DNA from: Capra hircus
Lineage: Eukaryota; Chordata; Mammalia; Artiodactyla; Bovidae
Direction of reading: 5' to 3'
NCBI RefSeq assembly: GCF_001704415.2
Contig: NC_030811.1
Location: 2,328,501 to 2,392,500, forward strand
Length of the DNA: 64,000 nucleotides
Part shown: piece after piece, positions 55,841 to 64,000 of the stretch
Layout of the letters: each line of letters opens with the position of its first letter
Numbering within the stretch: the stretch's first letter is position 1
Notes under the pieces: generated by a model
Databases searched by the model: none
What the model saw: only the letters and a program-made list of their open reading frames with translations
What the model was told of the DNA's origin: nothing
Translations under genes and position numbers: made by a program

Positions 55841-58800
55841 GGTTCCTGCATGGCAGCACTGCATCGCTTTCCATCTAAAAGGAAACCTTTGGGCAGAAGT
55901 TGCCCAGATGACGCAAGCACCCTGCTGGCTGCCAAGAAGGGTCACAGCCATCCTCCTCCAGGGCAGCAGTGCCAGTGGGGGTGGCCAGAGCCCCCTGCCC
56001 CCAGCCGGGAGATGGCAGGTGCAGCCGGACGTGGCCCCGAGTCTCCACTCCCTGGACGGGTGCCCTCATCCAGGGAGCCCACCCCCAGAGGCAGGGCTGA
56101 GTCTGGCCCGGGCCATTCCAAACCCCGCTCCAGGACCCGCTGACCAGTTGGCTCTGGTTCTGGGCTCATCCGGTCCCCTGGAGAGATGCACGGCCCTCCC
56201 AGACTCCTCCCCCAGGTATTGGAGCAGATCACTCTGCTCCTGCTTCAGAGACCGACTGAGGCCTGGAAAACCCTGGGTCCGCCCCCCAGGCCTGTGCCCA
56301 TCCCCGGGCAGGGCCCTCTCTCAGCTCTGAACGCGGAGAGACACGGCCGTGCAGGCCCAGCCCGTGCAGACAGCATCGCCCTGCTGGCCCTTCATGCCAG
56401 TGTGCCAGGGCTGGGGGCCTCCTCCCCAGTTCCTCCAAGCCCTGCCCGCCTCTCAGCCACAGCATGATGGGGATACGGGTGAAGGGCGGGCAGCAGCTGC
56501 TGTTGACCTGGAGCAGAGGTCAGGAAGGCTCCCACTGGGGCCAGCAGGGCCCTCCCTGGACACCCCAGGAGGCCGGGGATGCTTGGCCCAGGTCCAGGGC
56601 TGTCAGGCAGGGAACACAGGGGTGAGGCCCGCAGTGGTGAAGGGTGCATCCCTCCAGCATCCTGAGCGGGGCTTGGCCGGCAATCCCTAAGAGAGCTGGA
56701 ACAGTGGAGTCGATTTGCCAAAACCGGAACAAAAATGCAAAAGCAGTTGAAACTGGATGATTGGACGGGAGGAGACTGAGTAGAGTACAATCGGAAAAGA
56801 AGTCAGAGTGGGGGTGCTCGGAGGAGGGAGGGAGGACCCGTGGTCCAGGTCCCTGCAGAGGTGCGGCCAGGGCCGCTGTCATGCGGAGGCCAGCGTTCCC
56901 GCGGCAGGGCCCAGGCAAACCGGAAAAGGGAAGGGGCGATCCTGTAAACTAAAGACGGGGCCGCGGACAGCGGCCCACGCCGTCTAGCCCCGCTTGCGGG
57001 GCCTCCCGACCCGGGCGGCACGCGGCTCCCACACGGGCAGAGCGGAGCCTGTAGGCAGACTGACGGGGCCATCTAGCGGCTGGGGCCGGCGGGGCGGCGG
57101 GGGCCCGGCCAGGAGGCGCCTCCTGGGAGCGGGGGCAGGAACCGAGCAGCCACCTGTCCTCAGCAAGGATGCTGGCGAGGGATGGGAGGATGGGAGCCTG
57201 CGGGGAGGCGGGCGGGGCGGAGGGAGGAAGGAGATGACCGCGGGAAAGGCGGGCAGGGCCCAGACTGATCAGCAAGGGACCCTCAGGGTTACCTGGGAGG
57301 CCGGGTCAGCGCGGGCTGAGGCTGGGGCTTGGAACCTCGGACTCGCAAGGGGAGGGGCCCGGACCGTCTGGAGGGGTAAAGGCAAAGAGAGGGAGCCATC
57401 TGGCGTCTGGAGGTGGAAGACAACCATGTCTGGTGTCTGGGAGGTGGGGAGGGGTGGGATGAAAGGAAGGGGACGTGGGGGGAGGGCGAGACCTCAGCGT
57501 CTGGGGCAGATGCCCTCATTTCTAGGGCGAGAGATGCAAACTGCAGTTGGTTTGTCTTGAGTCCCCCAACCCCTGCCCCAAAGACAGGGAGCAGGTCCTT
57601 GGAATTCAAGCATCAGTGGTGGGTGGACGGCCTATCGCTTTTTCATTCCTGAGGCTCTGCCAGTCTCTGGGCAGGCAGCCCTGGCAGGCTCTCAGGGTGT
57701 CCAGGGCTGGCAGGCACGGACAGCCTCAGCCCAACCCCCGACCCCTACCGCTGGGGCAGAAGGAAGGGACCTCCCACCTCCTGGGAGTGAGGGGCCAAGT
57801 GCCCGCTCCCCGAGGCCCCAGGTCTCCAAGCCCTCTGCAGCTGGGGAACTCGGGCTTTGGTTCCCCAAGTGCCAGCCTCGCTCTGGTGCCTGGCCGGTCT
57901 GGGGTCCTGGCGGGATTCTGGGGGAGCATCCCTGCTCTCGTGGTGGCTACATGGGTCCTGGATTTCCGGCTGGCTGCCGGGTCTGAGACCCAGTGCTGCA
58001 GCCCTTTTGCCTTTCTAGGAGAGGAAAAGGGGAGGGAAGGGAGACGCCACTCAGTGTCTAGGGGAGGGTGGTCAGGAGGCTGGAGTGTCCCCAGGGCCCA
58101 GGGGCTTGAGGACAAGCCCCCACCTCCAGCCGTGTCACGACCACACTGAGCTGCGCAAGGCCACCGCCCCGAGCAGACCTCCGGGGTCCAGGCCCGTGTG
58201 ACCCTTCTGCTTCTGTCCCACTGGGAGACCTTGAGGAAGTTGGGTTGATGCCTCACGAATCATAGACCAGCATGGAGAGGGGAGGGGCTCCTGGACGGCA
58301 GAGCCTCAGTGATGCTGGGTGTGTGTGAGGACCACACTGCAGACTCTGACGATGCCCCCCTTCCACGCCACCCCCAGCAAAGCGTGTCTGCGTGGAGCTC
58401 ACCCAGACCGTGGCTGGGGCCCAGCGACAGCTCTTAACTGCAGAGTGAGCCCCAGGCCTTGCTCAGGCCCCTCCACGTGGAGGGCCCCGCCCCCCACCCC
58501 ACTCGGAGCAATTACTGTGTCTGAGCAATAGGGCAGGGCCCAGAAGGAGGGCATATTCTGCAAAAGGCAAGGAGGGGTGCAGAATCTGTGCTTTTCTTTT
58601 TCTGGTTGAAACAAGACTGAGTTTGTTCCTTAAATGCAGGACCTGAGAGCTCCAGCTTTGCCGGCCCTGAGCGCTGAGCCGACTCCTGGACGCCCCTCTC
58701 TGACCAGGACAGTGTGCCCCCATCGCCCTGCCCCACCCCAGGCTGCAGCCCCCAGGGCACGAGGACCAGCTTGCCCAGCTCCAGGGAAAGCCGGCTCGGT

Positions 58801-59079
58801 GTGATGTGCAAGGAGCCTGAATTCCACATTCACCTCATCCCTGGCCTGCACTTTGCTCCGATCGATGCAATCGTGGGGGCGGTGTGTGCACAGCCTTGCC
58901 CACTCACCGCTGCCTCCACCCCGTCCCCAGCACAGTGGGCCTCCGCCCACCACACAGGCACCAGCACCGTCCCCTGCTCTGAGCTGGGGTGCAGCTCCCC
59001 AGACCCACTCTGGCCCAGCCAGCCGGCCCATCCCCTCAGCTCACTCTGCACCTGAGCTCATCTCCATTCTACTCTCAGG
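55841..59079. other. GC-rich upstream flank of SHH, no gene recognised
   Basis: About 3.2 kb of GC-rich unique-looking sequence. G-rich stretches occur at 57000-57500. Many frames are open on both strands but none shows recognisable domains. Regulatory content is possible and not evident by eye. Confidence 0.55.
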
Positions 59080-59360
59080 GCGTTAAAAATAATGCATTAA
59101 CCGAAGCACAATAAAGAGCAGCAGGTTCAAGTTGTTCTAAGGTGTCAGAAGCTCCTCAAACAGCACCACGCGGTGTGTCCTGACCAGCTGTAGCGACTGG
59201 AACCTTCAGGAGGAGCAGAGGACCCCCCCTCCCACCCCTGTCTTTCAACTGCAGGGAGACCTGGCCTGCATGACAAAGTCCCTGAGAAAACATTTAAATA
59301 GGACCTGGGCAGCTCTGCCCAACAAACATTTGAGAGACTATTTGTTTGGTGATGGAAGCT
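59080..59360. promoter_or_regulatory. SHH promoter-proximal candidate element
   Basis: Unique AT-richer sequence 0.5-0.8 kb before the promoter. It has the 10-bp palindrome TAATGCATTA at 59090-59099 and a facing pair of forkhead-like words: AACAAACA at 59321-59328 and TATTTGTTTG at 59339-59348. FOXA2 is a known direct regulator of Shh in midline tissue. Use of these sites is inference. Confidence 0.4.
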
Positions 59361-59659
59361 TGGGGGTGGGGGACGCTGAGTCTAGATGTCCTTTAAAAAC
59401 TTAAGTTGGTTTTAACTGAAGCATCTACCATTCTGGAGGAAGGGAAGGGGGAATGGGAGGTGTGTGCAGGGCAGGGGTAACTGAGGTTATCCTCATCCGC
59501 CTGCCTCCTCCCTCCCTCTCACCTTTGTCTCGGTGAAGATGTTTTCCTCTCTTAACTAGAAGCCTTCAGGTAAAAATAAAGCCACAGCGGCAACAGAGGG
59601 GGGAAAAAATGAGTCTTTTTTAGGGTTAAACATCAGAAGACAAGCTTGTGCGGCTTCGG

Positions 59660-59692
59660 CCAATCAGATCCGCCCTGCCAGCTATAATATAG
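59660..59692 (+). promoter_or_regulatory. Upstream SHH promoter module: CCAAT box and TATA-like box
   Basis: CCAAT at 59660-59664 (ggccaatcag) is followed 18 bp later by CTATAATATA at 59682-59691. Initiation about 30 bp downstream, near 59715-59725, would give a 5' UTR of roughly 0.31 kb. There is no transcript evidence here, so this is inferred from box spacing. Confidence 0.45.
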
Positions 59693-59886
59693 TACTGAAG
59701 ACAGCCTCTCGCACAAGCTCTCAGGCTTGCTACCATTTAAAATCAGACTCTTTTTGTCTTCTGCCGGCTGTCTTGAGCCCCAACTCCGATGCGTTCCGTT
59801 ATCAGCGGCCAGCAGCCTGCCGTCCCAGCCCCCGTCTGGGTGCGGATCGGTGGCGAGTCCCCCGCAGCGGCGGCGGCGGGCAAGGT

Positions 59887-59893
59887 TATATAG
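59887..59893 (+). promoter_or_regulatory. Downstream SHH TATA-like box
   Basis: TATATAG directly after a GCGG triplet stretch. A start about 30 bp downstream (near 59917) would leave a GC-rich 5' UTR of about 120 nt. No ATG lies between that point and 60028. Confidence 0.45.
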
Positions 59894-59916
59894 GAAAAGA
59901 AAGAGCGAGGCAGGGC

Positions 59917-60036
59917 GCGCGGGCGCCAGCAGCCAGCCGGAGCGAGGGAGACAGAGCGCGCACACTCGCACACCCGCACCCTCGCGCACTCGGACCTGCG
60001 CCGCCGGCCGCCAGGTCCCCGGGCTCCATGGGCGAG
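59917..60036 (+). other. SHH: Predicted SHH 5' UTR (proximal part)
   Basis: GC-rich leader with alternating GC/CA text (gcgcgcacactcgcacaccc). The left edge is an estimate from the TATA box at 59887. The last nine bases form an in-frame MGE extension starting at an upstream ATG (60028). Human and mouse SHH are annotated from the equivalent of the second ATG, so the first is treated as leader. Confidence 0.45.
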
Positions 60037-60336
60037 ATGCTGCTGCTGGCGAGATGTCTGCTGGTGCTGCTGGTCTCCTCGCTGTTGATGTGCTCGGGGC
60101 TGGCGTGCGGACCCGGCAGGGGATTTGGCAAGAGGCGGAACCCCAAAAAGCTGACCCCTTTAGCCTACAAGCAGTTTATCCCCAACGTGGCGGAGAAGAC
60201 GCTAGGGGCCAGTGGAAGATACGAGGGGAAGATCACCAGAAACTCAGAGCGATTTAAGGAACTCACCCCCAATTACAACCCCGACATCATATTTAAGGAT
60301 GAAGAAAACACTGGAGCGGACCGGCTGATGACTCAG
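60037..60336 (+). CDS. SHH: Sonic hedgehog, coding exon 1 (partial gene)
   Basis: This is the N-terminal 100 codons of Sonic hedgehog, the secreted morphogen that patterns neural tube, limb and gut through PTCH1/SMO/GLI signalling. Residues 1-23 form a Leu-rich signal peptide (MLLLARCLLVLLVSS start). Residue C24 in CGPGRG is the palmitoylated N-terminus of the mature ligand. Residues 32-38 are the basic heparan-binding Cardin-Weintraub motif, here KRRNPKK; human and mouse have His at residue 35. The Hedge domain follows, including calcium ligands E89, E90 and D95. The exon ends in ...DRLMTQ and CAG|GTAGAA, phase 0, the same length and boundary as the human exon. The rest of the Hedge domain, the zinc site and the autoprocessing Hint domain lie in exons 2-3, outside the window. 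The start is the second of two in-frame ATGs (60028, 60037): 60037 has a purine at -3 and matches other mammals. No frameshift or stop is seen. Reading past the donor gives a short tail and a stop at 60388. Confidence 0.97.
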
Positions 60337-61289
60337 GTAGAAACCCAGCGCGGGGCGTGGACTGTGTGGCTTTCAAGGGGTTATGTGTAACCATGCAGTT
60401 CGGTCTGTTTGCTCTTCAGGCAGGTAGAAAGGCGATTTTGCCCGCTCCTTCCCCACCCACCTGCCGGGCCTCCGGGTGCCTTCCTCTTCCTGGAGGGGAA
60501 TGGAGGTGAAGGGTCCAGATGGACAAGTTGCGGGTGGGGGCGGGGGGTAAGGACGCCGGGACATGCGGTCCGCGGGAGCCCCTGACCGCATGCATCCTGC
60601 TGGGACGGCCTTTCCATCCTGCCTGGCTCTGGCTGGAAACTTGGGGAGACCTTCCCTTTGGGGTCATCTGCCCTTCCCAAGTTGGGAGTGGGCACCGAGG
60701 GAGGAGGCAAGGAGGCAGCGTCAAGGGGTGTCGGGGTCAGCGGGCAGGTGCAGCCTCTGCGCTTCCCCTCTCCTTTCTCCTCGCTGCTCCGCTTTTCCCA
60801 CCGCTCCCCTCGCTCTGCCGCCTCCACCCCACCGTAGCCCCTCCACAGGCAGTGCTGACAAAGGGTCGGGGTTCCAGAGGCAGCCGGGCTGGCCCCTGCC
60901 CGGATCACAGAGCTTCCACCGCCACTCGGGCGCGGGCGGTTGTGCCCATCCGAGTGTGAATGTATCGATATTTCTTTAAGGATGCCCTCTGATTCTCCCG
61001 AGCCCGCGGTACTTGAGGGGAGGGACTTAGAACTTACTGGCGTTGCATCACGCTAGTTTTCAACCTGCTTGCCTAGGAATTAGGAGAGACTCGGTATCAG
61101 CGGGAGGGGGCTAGAGAGACGAACCAAAGCGAAACACGCATTCCTCTCGCCCTCCCTACCTCCGCTGAAGATTCCTGACTGCCCATCTCCCCGCCAGTGG
61201 GAGACTTTCCGCCAACTCCACGCACGTAGGACTGAAGCTAGAAATGGATTTCCTGAGGAATATAGGTCAACATCCTTTTTATTGCCCTA

Positions 61290-63690
61290 TTAAAATGTTC
61301 GAGTCCTACCTTTAGGGCCAGGAGCGCACCGCCGCTGACTGAGCGGCGCTGGCGGGGCGCTGGTGCGGGGGAGGCTGGGGGCGGGAGCGACCCGGGAGCC
61401 ACCTCCGGGGCCGCGGCGCTCCCCGGCCCACTGCCCGGCCTTGCGGCGGAGCCGAGCAGGGCGAGGACCCGGCGGGGAAGCGGGCTTCCGCTGACGGGCA
61501 GAGGGCGGCGAGGGAGCGGGGGAGGAGAAGGTCCTTCTCCACGACTTGCTGGCATCTGCTCCCGACCACCTTAAATCTGGCCCGCGAGTGCGGACGCGCG
61601 CGCCGGTGCCGGGAGCGGCGAGAGCCGCAGTTAACTCTGCGCAGGCCGCGGGGGGCCCGGCGCGTGCGGGGCTCCTACCCCCGGCCCACGCTCGACCCCC
61701 GCGGGACGGAAGGGGCCTTCCCAGGACCCCTCGGAGCCGGGGGAGAGGGGCAAGAGCCCGGAGAAAGCGGCGGGGGTGGGGGGCGCCGAAGGTCCCCGAA
61801 CCAGAGGGCTCGGCGTGCGCCGCGCTCCGCGCGGGGCCGGCGCGGGAGGGAGCGAGGTCCCTGGCCCGCACCCTGCCGGGGCCGCGGGCCTCGTCGCCCC
61901 GCCACCCGGGCAGAGCGCGCGGAGCTGCGCACCCGGGCAGACGCATCCCTGCTCCACTTACTCCCGGGTTATCGATCCCGCGGCTCGGGTTTCAGTGCGC
62001 GCGGGGCTGGACCGCGGCCTCCCGCCGGCCCCTCCACGCGCCCGAGCGCGGGCTCGGCCAAGGGCTCTCGGCGGCGCTCCGACGGCCAGGCTGGCGGGGG
62101 CGGCACCGGGCGGGAGCGGGCAGGCCGGTTCCCGGGCGGGGGCGCCTCCTGGGCCAGGGCGCCCGGCCGAGCCCCCGCCGGGCCCCTCGCCGCCCCCGCC
62201 GGGACCCACGGCCGCGCGGCCCGACGCCGGGCCGCTCCGGCCGCCGTGTGCTCCGGCAGCATTTGAACTTCTGACCTTCTGTCAACTTCCCTCAGACGAA
62301 CGAAACGAAAACAAATACTTTTTTTCCTTGGGCAGTGGCTATTCCCGTTCCCAACACAAAAGGAGGGGGGAGGGGCAGCCGGCGAGGGGGCGGGGTGGGG
62401 CAGGGCGGGCCAGGGTCGTAGCCGGGACCCCCCCAACGCCCCCTGAAAATGGGGAGGCTGGCCGGGGGGCGGCCTGAGAGGTGCCCCCTTGATCTCCGCC
62501 ACCGCGTCCTTCCCGCGTCCCCATCCTAAGAGTTAAAGCGCGGAAGGCGGGAGACCTGGGCGGGGAGGGCAGGGCCGGCGAAGGGGGGGAGCGGGCACCT
62601 GCGCCCCGCGGGCCCCCCACTTAAGATAGCCGCCCAGACTGTTCTCAGGTGCGTGTCCCTCCTCCCCCGTCTCTGTGCGTCCCTGTCTCTCTAATGGGAC
62701 TGCCGCCCAAGTCCCTCAACCATGGCGAGATCGTCCCCAGTGGAACTTTGAGAGCAGTTCAGGAACGCAGGCGCTCCTGTTAATATTAACTCGGGGCGGG
62801 GAGGGGGAGCGCAGACCGACGCGCTCTCCCCGCAGGCCGGCCGTGGGTGCCGGGGGCTCCGAGGGGGCAGGGGGCCGCCGGGGGCCGGCCGGGAGCGGCG
62901 GTGGAGACCGCCAGGTTTCCGGGGGGTGCGTGGCGGCCCCCGGGGAGCGGCGCTCCGCGGTGGGTTCCACGGGAGGGGCCTGGTTTTCTGCAGTGGGGGA
63001 GGAGGCGTGGAGAGAGGCGCGTGCGGGACTGGGGGGGGACCCTTGTGAAGCTGGGGCACCCCTCCCCCGCGCCGGGGAAGCCCGTCGGCGGCGACAGCCC
63101 CCGCTCGGCTCCCCGGGGCGCGGAGCGGCTGCGCAGACGGGGGAGGCGGCGGGAGCCCAGGCGTGGGGAACAGCTCGGCCTTCCGCCGACACAAAGCCGG
63201 GCCCGCCGGCCCCGCCGGGCTTCACGGTGGCTGCACAGAGGCGGGCTTGATTCGCGGCACACGACCCAGTGAATTGATCACCGGCCCAGCCTTCCCGGCT
63301 CTGCCTGCGACGACCCCGCCCGGCCGGGGCGCGGAGCGTCCTGCAGTCGCGGGGCCGAGGCCCCCCGCCTCCGGCGCCCGGCCGAGCGGGGGGAGCGCGC
63401 GTGGGGCGCGGGGCGCCGACTCGGGCCTGCCTTGGCGCGGCCCCGGGGCTCCTCGCCCGGCTTCTCCATCGCCTGCCCGGGTGGCGCAGCTCAGAAGGCG
63501 GGGGGCTGGTACAACTGCTCCCCAGCCCGCCCTCCCCCTTGCCAGCGGCCCCCGAGGAAGCCATCAAAAAGCTCCGCCTGCCCCCCGAAAGCAGGGAGCC
63601 GGGGTGCCATGGGGGTTCGGGAGGCGAGTGTGTGCGTGTGCGCGTCGTGGTGTGCGCCTGCGCAGCGCGTTCCACATCCCGGCTCGAAAC
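61290..63690. other. SHH: Large CpG island within SHH intron 1
   Basis: About 2.4 kb of very high GC with dense CpG (gcgcgccggtgccgggagcg, ccgcggctcgggtttcagtg). It is broken only by an AT-richer interval at 62245-62345. CpG islands over developmental regulators are typical Polycomb targets, so this may serve in silencing SHH where it is not expressed (inference from family knowledge). Confidence 0.7.
62245..62345. promoter_or_regulatory. AT-richer island inside the intron-1 CpG island
   Basis: A 100-bp interval (agcatttgaacttctgacct, cgaaacgaaaacaaatactt) of clearly different composition from its CpG-dense flanks. Contains a forkhead-like AAACAAATA word. Candidate intronic regulatory site. 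Confidence 0.3.
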
Positions 63691-64000
63691 TGCCCCTGGT
63701 TTACTGATTGATTTTCATGTAAAACGCATTCAGTCCTCGAGATGACCTCACTCAAACTCTGTCCTTCCGAGTTTTTTTTTTTTTAAGAAAACTGTCGGCG
63801 GGCCCAGAAACCCGCAAGCGCTGACCTGTTACCAGGGCCGCCCCCTAGTGCTCTGCCCGCATCACCGCCCCCCCGCCCACACACACACTCACATCTGTTG
63901 TACGTTTAACCCCACAACCATAGACTGGTACTCATTGCTGCCAGATACACAAGACTTTTCCTGCTGCGCAATCGGTCACGTCCCCTTAAAATGCGGCAGC
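63685..64000. promoter_or_regulatory. Possible intronic conserved element at window end
   Basis: AT-moderate sequence leaving the CpG island: gtttactgattgattttcat, a T run at 63772-63784, then CACATCTGTTG near 63891 (E-box-like) and acaaccatagactggtactc. It runs off the window. Confidence 0.25.

Larger units (their letters stand above)
60337..64000 (+). other. SHH: SHH intron 1 (5' part, runs off the window)
   Basis: Starts at the GT donor after exon 1. No acceptor followed by exon 2 coding text (which begins at residue R101) is seen before the window ends, so the intron exceeds 3.66 kb. SHH introns in vertebrates hold midline and brain enhancers. AT-richer islands that could be such elements lie at 60950-61110, 62245-62345, 63685-63775 and 63890-64000. 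Large frames on both strands reflect GC content, not genes. Confidence 0.9.

Noticed and set aside
55323..56330. 335-residue + strand frame and several long minus-strand frames with protein repeats
   Set aside because: The protein repeats are the 43-bp minisatellite read in rotating frames. Both strands are open and there is no conserved domain.
59773..60036. Long N-terminal extension of the SHH frame to an ATG at 59773
   Set aside because: This ATG lies upstream of the proximal TATA box, the added residues are Arg/Pro-rich leader translation, and the signal peptide would become internal.
60388..60390. Stop codon shortly after SHH exon 1 as evidence of a truncated gene
   Set aside because: It is in the intron. 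The frame passes through a GT donor at 60337 that matches the known exon 1 boundary.
62716..63675. 319-residue minus-strand frame, and similar ones at 61290-62477
   Set aside because: They lie within the SHH intron-1 CpG island, where stop codons are rare by composition. The opposite strand is equally open.

Overview
The window is nuclear DNA of a ruminant, most likely a bovid. It carries the ruminant-typical pairing of BovB (RTE-clade) LINE copies with Bov-tA/BovA-type SINEs. It also has artiodactyl CHR-type SINEs, L1 copies, and old mammalian MIR, L2 and Tigger/MER2-like remnants. I cannot tell cattle, sheep and goat apart by eye.

Only one protein-coding exon is convincing: the first coding exon of Sonic hedgehog (SHH), on the + strand at 60037-60336. 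It encodes the signal peptide and the start of the Hedge signalling domain and ends at a GT splice donor. Two TATA-like promoter modules precede it, one with a CCAAT box. The last 3.7 kb is the 5' part of SHH intron 1, which holds a very GC- and CpG-rich stretch of about 2.4 kb. Everything before about 59 kb is upstream gene desert, the kind of DNA known in other mammals to hold tissue-specific SHH enhancers.

Layout. 0-9.8 kb: mostly single-copy GC-rich DNA with one antisense BovB and a 0.46 kb polypyrimidine block with 56-bp units. 9.8-20.5 kb: repeat-dense, with BovB and Bov-tA copies, a small tandem duplication around a truncated tRNA-Gly sequence, and a 2 kb AT-rich L1 remnant. 20.5-23.2 kb: AT-moderate sequence rich in homeodomain, SOX, POU and CCAAT-like words, a good enhancer candidate. 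23.2-27.6 kb: a young truncated L1, an old MER2/Tigger-like element, a BovB with an open RT-derived frame, and a CHR SINE. 27.6-37 kb: mostly unique, with several enhancer-like islands and a GC-box minisatellite. 37-45.7 kb: repeats, including a 1.9 kb BovB nested inside an L1 with its target-site duplication still visible. 46.2-47.1 kb: a CpG-rich block. 49.5-50.2 kb: an enhancer-like island about 10 kb upstream of SHH, roughly where the mouse floor-plate enhancer SFPE1 would be expected. 55.4-55.8 kb: a nine-copy 43-bp minisatellite about 4 kb upstream of the promoter. 59-60 kb: proximal promoter.

No CRISPR array, operon or intact RNA gene is present, and I found no wholly new biological system. 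The most interesting material is the candidate cis-regulatory islands, the tandem repeats close to SHH, one unusual residue in the SHH heparan-binding motif, and well-preserved retrotransposon insertion footprints. Conservation claims are inference from composition and motif content, because no alignment could be run.
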